DNA of 8,910 bases from Candidatus Heimdallarchaeota archaeon (GTDB lineage: Archaea > Asgardarchaeota > Heimdallarchaeia > Heimdallarchaeales > Kariarchaeaceae). Positions within the stretch are counted from its first letter, which is position 1. Every line of letters begins with the position of its first letter. Where the stretch lies: positions 1 through 8,910 of the forward strand of contig JAOUKW010000157.1 in assembly GCA_029882335.1 (NCBI GenBank), given 5' to 3'. Positions 1-5,643 of this stretch are shown piece by piece. The translations under genes were made by a program, and so were the position numbers. A model generated the notes under the pieces. That model was given only the letters and a program-made list of their open reading frames with translations. It searched no databases and had not been told where the DNA came from.

Positions 1-1472
1 ACGTAGGTGCAGATCCATTCTATTCCTTCCCATTCTATAGCTTTGACCAAACTGCAGATCCTTTCTACAGTTTTCCATTCTATAGCTTTGATGTAGGTGC
101 AGATCCATTCTATTCCTTCCCATTCTATAGCTTTGACCAAACTGCAGATCCTTTCTACAGTTTTCCATTCTATAGCTTCCCATTCTATAGCTTTGGTATG
201 GAAGCAGATCCCTTCTATTCATTCGCTTTTTATAGCTTTATGACTATGTTGGATGCTTTCTATTCCTTCCCATTCTATAGCTTCCCATTCTACTCATTTG
301 ATGTGTTAGTTGAGGCATTCTATAGCTTTGCATTCTATTCATTTATGTACTCCTTGAGTCCATTCTACTCCTTTATGGAGGCTGATGCATTCTATAGCTT
401 TGCTTTTTACTCATTTGCATTCTATAGTTACTTAATGACACTATATGCATTCTATTCATTTGATGTAGGTGCTGAGCCATTCTATTCCTTCCCATTCTAT
501 TCTTTTGACAATCAAAGAGGACATGGAAGAACTCATGGTTCACAAGTATCTGGTTTCTATCAATGGTTATTAAACTATGATCCAGAATTAACTTGGGATG
601 TTAGAAGAGTTTTTGCAGGTGGTAATTATGTTGGTGATGAATTTGGTGATGCAGAGAAAGTACAAGTAGCTGTCCTTGATAGTGGTATTGATCTTGATCA
701 TCCTGATCTAGCAGCCAATATTGCTTGGACTTATGATGCAACTGGAACTGGTATAGATGATGAAACTGGCCATGGAACACATGTAGCTGGTGTAATCGGT
801 GCTACTGCTGGTGATGGTGGTATTAAAGGTGTACATTCCGATGTTGAGATATATGCAGTAAAAGTAGTAACTGGTGAAGATATGAGAGGTGAATGGGAAT
901 GGCTTGAAGATGCATTATATGCTTCAATTCGAGGTCCTGATGGAATCATCGGAACTGAAGATGATGCAGATGTAATTAACATGTCATTCGGTTCTGGAAC
1001 AGAAGTTCCCCCTCAATACATCCATGATGCAATTAAATTTGCAGACTCTTTGGGTGTTGTACTTGTTGCCTCTGGTGGTAATGATGGTGATGGTGATATC
1101 TCTACCAGTGAAGCCAACTATCCTGCTATGTATCCTGAAGTAATTGCAGTTGGATCAACAGACCTTGCAAACAAGGTTAGTGATTTCTCAAATACTGGTG
1201 GATATGTAGAAGTTGTTGCTCCTGGTGATATGATCCTCTCTACTTTCCTTGGTGGTGAATATGCTTATTGGGGTGGTACTTCAATGGCAGCACCGCACAT
1301 TAGTGGAATAGTAGCTCTATTACTAGCTCAACATGGTAATTTACCAGTCGGGTCCTTCAACTCATGGGGTTCCAACACTATCCGTGGATTACTCCACAGA
1401 ATGGCAGTCGATTTGGGTGCCAGTGGTGTTGATAATGCCTATGGTTATGGATTAGTCCAATATTCACCATAG
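1..1472 (+). CDS. Subtilisin-like (S8) serine protease with FYSF-repeat N-terminal region, 5' partial
   Basis: The frame is open from base 3, so the gene begins left of the window; the ATG at 198 is only an internal Met inside the repeats. About 170 residues of [P/A]FYSF pentads (3-506) come first, then a short linker containing GHGRTHG, then an S8 catalytic domain. The triad is complete: Asp in AVLDSGID (678-680), His in GHGTHVAG (771-773) and Ser in GGTSMAAPH (1281-1283). The oxyanion-hole Asn lies in SGGNDG (1080-1082). The domain ends normally (YGYGLVQYSP, TAG). No I9-type propeptide is visible between repeats and catalytic domain; a signal peptide, if any, is upstream of the window. The family is usually exported and cleaves peptide bonds. 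An acidic GPDG..GTEDD loop (933-965) precedes VINMSFG and may bind calcium (inference). The gene looks less AT-rich than its surroundings. The protease assignment is very sure; the repeat function is unknown. Confidence 0.92.
   Translation, partial: VGADPFYSFPFYSFDQTADPFYSFPFYSFDVGADPFYSFPFYSFDQTADPFYSFPFYSFPFYSFGMEADPFYSFAFYSFMTMLDAFYSFPFYSFPFYSFDVLVEAFYSFAFYSFMYSLSPFYSFMEADAFYSFAFYSFAFYSYLMTLYAFYSFDVGAEPFYSFPFYSFDNQRGHGRTHGSQVSGFYQWLLNYDPELTWDVRRVFAGGNYVGDEFGDAEKVQVAVLDSGIDLDHPDLAANIAWTYDATGTGIDDETGHGTHVAGVIGATAGDGGIKGVHSDVEIYAVKVVTGEDMRGEWEWLEDALYASIRGPDGIIGTEDDADVINMSFGSGTEVPPQYIHDAIKFADSLGVVLVASGGNDGDGDISTSEANYPAMYPEVIAVGSTDLANKVSDFSNTGGYVEVVAPGDMILSTFLGGEYAYWGGTSMAAPHISGIVALLLAQHGNLPVGSFNSWGSNTIRGLLHRMAVDLGASGVDNAYGYGLVQYSP
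3..178 (+). repeat. Perfect 90-bp tandem duplication inside the FYSF array
   Basis: Bases 93-178 are identical to bases 3-88: a 90-bp, 30-residue unit (VGADP + two FYSF + DQTADP + two FYSF) present once in full and once up to base 178, where it passes into another PFYSF. The lack of any silent change contrasts with the codon variety further downstream, which points to a recent duplication. It touches the window edge, so more copies may lie to the left, and copy number in an assembly could be collapsed. Confidence 0.95.
3..506 (+). repeat. Array of 23 FYSF/FYSY motifs in a five-residue register
   Basis: Within the subtilase frame I count 22 FYSF plus one FYSY, every one preceded by Pro or Ala. 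They come as singles, doublets or triplets separated by five-residue linkers such as DVGAD, DQTAD, GMEAD, MTMLD, DVLVE, MYSLS, LMTLY and DVGAE, so nearly the whole tract keeps a 5-aa (15-bp) register. One linker, MEAD at 375-386, has four residues and shifts the register. The same tetrapeptide is written with different synonymous codons (for example ttctattccttc, ttctatagcttt, ttctacagtttt), so the amino-acid motif rather than the DNA word is what stays constant in the older part of the array. Confidence 0.95.
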
Positions 1473-1513
1473 TTAATGCATAATATATCAAACTAAATAT
1501 TTTAAATTATAAC

Positions 1514-1548
1514 AGATCAGTGGTTTTCACTGATCTCTTTTTTTTTTT
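1514..1548 (+). terminator. Hairpin plus T-run terminator of the subtilase gene
   Basis: A perfect 9-bp stem (agatcagtg at 1514-1522, cactgatct at 1528-1536) with a 5-base loop is followed by one C and eleven T. It lies about 40 bases past the subtilase TAG. The hairpin resembles bacterial intrinsic terminators; the long T-tract alone would also serve archaeal RNA polymerase. Confidence 0.8.
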
Positions 1549-1981
1549 ATTCTTCTTTAATATCTTATGGAACATGGTTTTTCTTTTATTTAAAAATATA
1601 TCAATCCTTCCTTTGACATTCATTTTACCTATATTACTAAATATGGTTACTTTAATACACTCTTAATAAGGATATTAGTAAACTATATTTAGCATAGTAA
1701 CTCAATAAGACGTTTCAAAATAAATAATAAAACTTGAAGGATATATTATATCATTAAGTAAGGAATTAAGAGCTGAAATAATTCAGAGTGGTGAATCGGT
1801 TTGAAATAATTACAATCTTTGGGATTATGGATTTATCATGAAAATCATTAAATTATACTTGGACAATTATTCATTTCTTGTAACGTTAAGTTAAATGTTA
1901 ACATTTTCAGTTTGGTTTTACAGTTTGGTCATAACAAGTAATTTTGAAAATATTGTGATTGAAGTCATAAATTCATTAGAA
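1549..1981. other. Intergenic spacer with one short coding-like remnant
   Basis: No intact gene is seen here. On the plus strand 1724-1804 reads as a 26-residue frame between stops that contains LSKELRAEIIQSGESV. It resembles the first helix of a helix-turn-helix or transposase N-terminus but has no start or continuation. The nonamer cagtttggt occurs twice (1908-1916 and 1921-1929). The rest is plain AT-rich sequence; the minus-strand Uma2 gene ends at its right edge with no clear terminator. Confidence 0.4.
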
Positions 1982-2602
1982 TTAAGATAAAAGTTCCCAT
2001 ATATGATCTAAATTAATCGAAAAATCATTTAGATCTTCAATAAAAGGCGTAATAATTCCTGTTTTTAGCGTCTTATTATTTTTTATCTCATTATTACTAA
2101 ATTGTATTTGATTGATCTCCAATAATTCAGGGTCAATTATCCAATATTCTTCTACTCCTAATTCCTTATATTGCTGCAATTTTGTCACAGTATCATGATC
2201 TCTATATGAAGGTGATACAATTTCTACTATTAGTGATGGTGTACCTTTGAATATGGTTTCTGTTAAATTCCCTTTATTAATTTCTTTGTTGGAGATGAAA
2301 ACAATGTCTGGCTCTGCTCTTTTTCCATCTTTCAACAATATTGGGAATCTCGATCCTAAGATAATACCTTTATTTCTTTGTTTTATGAATTGTTTCAATT
2401 CAAAATATACTTCTCCAAATATTTTCTCGTGTCCTACACTTGCAGGTGAATGGATATACAACATCTCCTCGATATATTCTACTTTTAAATCTTCTGTAGA
2501 CAAATTCCAATAATCATCCCACGTAGCACCTTTTACAATTAACAGTGTTCCTTCTCTCAATTGTGTTGATTTATTATTAGAGGAATTGATAATTGATAAC
2601 AT
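1982..2602 (-). CDS. Uma2 family (DUF820) putative PD-(D/E)XK endonuclease
   Basis: A 206-residue protein, the usual size for this family. Conserved blocks follow in order: an N-terminal TWDDYWNLS segment (27-35), VEYIEEMLYIHSPAS (41-55) with GHEKI after it, the catalytic-type EPDIVFIS (97-104, Asp99), VEIVSPSYRDHD (126-137, Glu127), then TKLQQYKELGVEEYWIIDP (140-158) with Lys141. These are the family's characteristic PD...E..S...K..Y...G..EYW..D signature, so the nuclease core looks intact. The biological role of Uma2 proteins is poorly known; they are abundant in cyanobacteria and other genomes with many mobile elements. The start is ATG with no Shine-Dalgarno site; a weak TATA-like gatatttaat (minus strand, 2632-2641) sits 30-39 bases upstream. 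It is a single gene, with decayed genes upstream and the subtilase convergent to it. Confidence 0.9.
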   Translation of the reverse strand: MLSIINSSNNKSTQLREGTLLIVKGATWDDYWNLSTEDLKVEYIEEMLYIHSPASVGHEKIFGEVYFELKQFIKQRNKGIILGSRFPILLKDGKRAEPDIVFISNKEINKGNLTETIFKGTPSLIVEIVSPSYRDHDTVTKLQQYKELGVEEYWIIDPELLEINQIQFSNNEIKNNKTLKTGIITPFIEDLNDFSINLDHIWELLS

Positions 2603-2803
2603 CGAATTTATACATATGTAATTTCATCTGCATTAAATATCATTGTTTCAAATATGCGTATTTGAGAATTAGTAACCAAGAATTTGTGCAGAGGCATTTG
2701 AATTAATCTAATTTGGATTTGAAATAATCCATTTTATTTTGAAAAACAATTTTGGCTATTTGTTTAAAACCTACTTCTTCAATAATCCAGATTATAAGTA
2801 AAG

Positions 2804-3264
2804 TTATGAGTTAAGTAATTTTTTCAACTCATCCTTTTACTCTTCTGTTATGGTATTGAATACTTGTTCTATTCCGACCTCCTCAATGATCCTGTTTATT
2901 CCAACCTCTTCAATGATCCTGTTTAATCCAACTTCTTCAATAAAACGGCTAAGACCGAATGATTCAATAGCACTTCTTATACTTTGGGAAAATGGTGAAA
3001 TTCTTTTTCCTTCTGATTGTACCAGGGTCAATAGCTCTTCTTTATATAAAAATCTGGCAATGATTTAATAAAATTATCGTCATTTAGTAATCCTTTTTTC
3101 ATTGTTTTTTCTCGTGTTTTCTTCTCTGCAAAGATTTTCAATGCCAAATATTCCTGATGTAATTTCATATTATTAAGATCAAATACAATTACGTGTAATA
3201 TGTCATTCTATAGGAAATAAACTCCATTACTAATTTTATCAAATACAAAATCCAAATCCGTCAT
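2804..3264 (-). pseudogene. Broken gene with C-terminal nonapeptide repeats, family not recognised
   Basis: On the minus strand a protein-like reading can be followed from an ATG at 3264 (MTDLDFVFDKISNGVYFL). It passes an in-frame TAG (3208-3210) into a segment with MKLHQEYLALKIFAEKKTR (from 3168). A frameshift falls around 3040-3065. The other frame then continues ARFLYKEELLTLVQSEGKR (up from 3064), the repeats GLSRFIEEV / GLNRIIEEV / GINRIIEEV / GIEQVFNTI, and ITEE before a TAA at 2837-2839. Past that TAA the frame goes on as KDELKKLLNS to a second TAA at 2804, which looks like the original end. The longest unbroken piece (TTG at 3031 to 2837, 64 residues) is therefore probably not a real small gene. 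I see no recognisable catalytic motif. Confidence 0.6.
2871..2951 (-). repeat. Three 27-bp tandem repeats encoding (G-I/L-N/S-R-x-I-E-E-V)
   Basis: Units at 2871-2897, 2898-2924 and 2925-2951. The first two differ at only 2 of 27 bases and the third is more diverged. They encode nine-residue units with heptad-like hydrophobic spacing, probably short helices. A fourth, isolated echo encoding IIEEVGF is found in another minus-strand frame near 2770-2790. Confidence 0.85.
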
Positions 3265-3265
3265 A

Positions 3266-3466
3266 AAAACAAACGAATTAATTCACCTTGCAGAGCTCAT
3301 TGAAAATTAGGAAGAAGCCTTGAATACAGAACTAATTAAAATGAAATCATTTGTTGATGATAACATCTCTTTGTATGATCGGTTAAAGGAATCAGATTTA
3401 TCATCTTATATAAAAGAGGTTCAAAGTTTATTAGATAGTTCAAAATACATGGTTATTGATGGTTAA
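3266..3466 (+). pseudogene. Plus-strand gene fragment with in-frame TAG, unrecognised
   Basis: The frame reads KTNELIHLAELIEN, then TAG (3308-3310), then EEALNTELIK and MKSFVDDNISLYDRLKESDL onward to a TAA at 3464-3466. The charged, helical composition is coding-like on both sides of the TAG, which one C-to-T change from CAG would explain. The ATG at 3341 would give an intact 41-residue peptide, so a very small gene is the alternative. No ribosome binding site or clear promoter is seen. The fragment overlaps the start of the minus-strand broken gene by only a few bases. Confidence 0.4.
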
Positions 3467-3511
3467 AGATTAAGTTAATTAATTATATTTAAATTGTAGA
3501 TTAATCTTAAG

Positions 3512-4057
3512 TTGTCAGTGAATGCACTTAAAGAAACTCTGCAATTACACTTTAAAAATGGAAGATCGGTATATAATAGGTTTATTACACTTGCTATTAT
3601 TCAAATGATCTATAAGATAATGATTATATTTATTGCTTCAAAAGGGAATTCGTATTGGGTTTATTGTTATACTTACCCTGTTTATTATACAACTTCATAT
3701 TATTGTCGATTAAATGATAGTTTTGATATCATTTTAATACTAAATTTACCCTCTATCATATATTTGATTAATTTGACGCTTAATTTGTTTAAAGAAAGGA
3801 CAAATCAAACACATGATCGAACTTCAAGTATAGTTGTTTTGATTTTAATGCTTGTATTAATATTTTGGAATGTCATGAGTCAACTTGAATATCATTATTA
3901 TGGTAGAGCAAGTGCAAAAGAATATGCGTCAGAAAAAATAATAAGAGGTTATATGATAGAAATTGATTACTTGATTATTGGAATATTAATCATAATTTTG
4001 ATTCTATTTTATTTATTTGGAAAAGTAATTGATTCCATCAATAATTCTGATGATTGA
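3512..4057 (+). CDS. Small four-helix membrane protein, unknown function
   Basis: About 180 residues. Hydrophobic helices are predicted at roughly 24-42, 71-93, 106-122 and 152-173, with a short positively charged N-terminus. The loop between helices 1 and 2 (48-66) is unusually rich in Tyr and has two Cys (YWVYCYTYP, then SYYCR). The loop between helices 3 and 4 (123-150) is charged. No known family is recognised. The first possible start after the in-frame stop at 3497 is TTG at 3512; GTG at 3518 is equally possible. An AT-rich TATA-like stretch at 3482-3491 lies about 25 bases upstream, which would fit a leaderless message. It sits alone among gene remnants, and no terminator hairpin follows its TGA. 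Confidence 0.65.
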   Translation: MSVNALKETLQLHFKNGRSVYNRFITLAIIQMIYKIMIIFIASKGNSYWVYCYTYPVYYTTSYYCRLNDSFDIILILNLPSIIYLINLTLNLFKERTNQTHDRTSSIVVLILMLVLIFWNVMSQLEYHYYGRASAKEYASEKIIRGYMIEIDYLIIGILIIILILFYLFGKVIDSINNSDD

Positions 4058-4270
4058 ATTATCATTAAATTCTTAGTTTATTTTAGTCAACACTACTTAG
4101 AGCTATTATATTGTATCTGCAGACCTAAATATAAATCCAAATTGTCAAGACACGTCATGATATATTATTATATTATGTGATGCATAAATATCCTGTGTTG
4201 TTTTTGGATTTTTCTAGGATTCAACTTATTCATTTTCATCCGATCCTCAACCATCTTTCCACGGTTTTCC

Positions 4271-4285
4271 AAAAACCTTTATATT
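4271..4285 (+). promoter_or_regulatory. Archaeal BRE + TATA-box promoter
   Basis: An A-run (aaaaacc, 4271-4277) runs directly into tttatatt (4278-4285), the classical archaeal BRE/box A arrangement. It lies about 25 bases before the ATG at 4307, so transcription would start at or next to the start codon (leaderless). It precedes the leucine-rich-repeat fragment and is the clearest archaeal signature in the window. Confidence 0.6.
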
Positions 4286-4306
4286 TTTTCACCAAAAAGT
4301 AAGATA

Positions 4307-4546
4307 ATGGATGATAACCAACGACTTCAAACAGTATTAATTAAGTTGAGTATTGATATGGAATATATGGATCGAGGTTCATTTAAGAAAGGAAATTTGA
4401 TAAAACTCGATTAGTCAAACTTAGGCGTTGTTGGTTTAAAATCTGATTTGTTTAATGGATTGAGCTCACTTGAAGTATTGAATTTAAGACAGAATCAATT
4501 GAGCTTACTGGATAAGGATATATTCAAAGGATTGAAATATATCTGA
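4307..4546 (+). pseudogene. Leucine-rich-repeat protein fragment with in-frame TAG
   Basis: From the ATG the frame gives MDDNQRLQTVLIKLSIDMEY and an ordinary basic segment to KLD, then TAG (4412-4414). It then continues SNLGVVGLKSDLFNGLSSL, EVLNLRQNQLSLLDKDIF and KGLKYI before a TGA at 4544. LxxLxxLxLxxNxL spacing is clear, with about two repeats left. In a KLDLSNLGL-type repeat the TAG sits where Leu is expected, one base away from TTG. LRR proteins normally have many repeats, so this is a truncated relic of a larger protein that would have bound partner proteins. No continuation is visible in another frame after 4546. Confidence 0.65.
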
Positions 4547-4821
4547 AAATGTTTCAAATAATTTCTGTCTTGCGATCCCTACAATAAAAATGATAGTAAG
4601 TGTTGAATTAATTACTATATCAAATAACAATTGAATGACATCAAGATAAATAGATTCTATACTTTTTCCTTGTACATATCTTCAATCTCGTGCATTTTAC
4701 GTATACAACTTTCTAATGTGGAATGTATTGTAGAGGAAACAAGTCGGTTTCATGATAAAACAGAAAATACTTTTTCCAAATATCAGATAATTGCAAGTAT
4801 AATATAACCAATTTCTATAAA
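4547..4821 (-). pseudogene. Decayed membrane-protein gene
   Basis: Minus strand: an open frame from 4821 reads FIEIGYIILAII, TGA (4783-4785), YLEKVFSVLS, TGA (4750-4752), NRLVSSTIHSTLESCIRKMH, EIEDMYKEKV, then TAG (4657-4659). One base away in another frame, from 4657, it continues ESIYLDVIQLLFDIVINSTL and TIIFIVGIARQKLFE. Two hydrophobic segments flank a charged stretch, the pattern of a small membrane protein. Three stops and a frameshift in under 300 bases argue for decay. The family is not recognised and the ends are uncertain; the frame finally runs antisense into the leucine-rich-repeat fragment. Confidence 0.4.
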
Positions 4822-4849
4822 TTATACAATGTTTTAAACTTGAGATATT

Positions 4850-4859
4850 AAAAAAAAAA
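4850..4859 (-). terminator. Possible T-run terminator downstream of the TOPRIM operon
   Basis: Ten consecutive T on the minus strand, just after an AT palindrome (ttttaaaa), about 160 bases beyond the TOPRIM stop. T-tracts suffice for archaeal termination, but in such AT-rich DNA this may be chance. Confidence 0.25.
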
Positions 4860-5016
4860 TTTTAAAAGTTTAATTTTGATAATATGAATTATTATCTACT
4901 TAAGAGTTATTTCAAAATAAATCTTTTCCATTAGATAACTTATAAATGTAAGTTCAGTCATTTATTAATTTATCAATCTCTTTAATCAATAATTCAAACC
5001 ATATCTCTTTCTCAAA

Positions 5017-5643
5017 TCAATTTTCCTCGAGACTAGTATTTATTGCTTTTTCAAATGATTCATAACCTAGGCATTCTAATATTTTATCAAGATGATCATG
5101 TGTACTAAGGTCTTGAGGTAAAATTTTACATCGTTTAATTTTATTTCCCATGCTCTTGTTAAAATATTGAATATACTGAGATTCTAAACTTACAGGAATT
5201 AGATAAATAAAAACTTCAGTTGAAAAATTACCAATATTCACTGTGGTGTACTTTACAGAATTATTACTTTGCACATCGACAAGAGCAGTTACTGTCTGAG
5301 TTATATTTTCAGTAATTCTTTGAATTATGGTATTGGTAAATGATTCTGGTTTAAAATCCTGATCAGTTATTAATAACAAGGATAAATTTTCCTCGATTTT
5401 CAACCATGCTTCTTTTATTAAACGTGGTACTACTACGTTATATATTATTGGTACACCATTATCTTGATAAATGAAAATATCGTAGTTTTGAGTTAAATAA
5501 TTCCTACCTCCACGTCGGAAAACCTCCTGTGCTCTACCCATATCATCATGTATCGTAAATGGAGAGTTATTATTAAAATAATTTTCAAGTATTTTATTTA
5601 GGAAAATTTGATCATTTTTTCCCTCACAAACAATGAATTTCAA
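5017..5643 (-). CDS. Stand-alone TOPRIM-domain protein, partner of the upstream OLD-type ATPase
   Basis: 208 residues starting at TTG directly after the ATPase stop codon. TOPRIM hallmarks are present: FIVCEGKNDQIFLNKIL (3-19, invariant Glu7 with Asp11) and LLLITDQD (89-96, DxD at Asp94/Asp96) ending a hydrophobic strand. The C-terminal half (IGNFSTEVFIYLIPVSLESQ) also resembles archaeal TOPRIM-like families such as DUF3226. TOPRIM domains use Mg ions to cut or rejoin nucleic acid. Beside an AAA_15/OLD ATPase the likely role is the nuclease half of a split OLD nuclease; the AriB subunit of PARIS is a related arrangement. The start is set by a GAGGG site 6 bases before TTG and by the motif beginning at residue 3. 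After the TGA the same frame continues FEKEIWFELLIKEIDKLIND to a second TGA at 4954-4956, so the protein may be truncated or read through. Confidence 0.75.
   Translation of the reverse strand: MKFIVCEGKNDQIFLNKILENYFNNNSPFTIHDDMGRAQEVFRRGGRNYLTQNYDIFIYQDNGVPIIYNVVVPRLIKEAWLKIEENLSLLLITDQDFKPESFTNTIIQRITENITQTVTALVDVQSNNSVKYTTVNIGNFSTEVFIYLIPVSLESQYIQYFNKSMGNKIKRCKILPQDLSTHDHLDKILECLGYESFEKAINTSLEEN

Noticed and set aside
198..200. ATG as the start of the subtilase gene
   Set aside because: The same frame is open back to base 3 and already encodes nine further FYSF motifs, so this Met is internal.
1..506. CRISPR-like or regulatory DNA repeat
   Set aside because: Units are translated in frame, lack unique spacers, and vary by synonymous codons while the peptide stays constant.
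731..982. 83-codon minus-strand frame
   Set aside because: Lies antisense inside the subtilase catalytic domain; Ser/Pro-rich shadow of the coding frame.
2247..2513. 88-codon plus-strand frame
   Set aside because: Antisense shadow of the well supported Uma2 gene.
2850..3068. 72-codon plus-strand frame with PTSSMILF repeats
   Set aside because: Antisense of the nonapeptide repeats; the minus-strand reading is more protein-like and continues on both sides.
4168..4284. Minus-strand frame containing MVEDRMKMNKLNPRKIQK
   Set aside because: Only 28-36 codons, overlaps the LRR promoter, no promoter or ribosome site of its own; could be chance.
3200..4700. Pyrrolysine-type reading of the TAG codons
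   Set aside because: TAG ends the intact subtilase, the affected frames also carry other stops and frameshifts, and no pyl genes are in the window; kept only as something to test.
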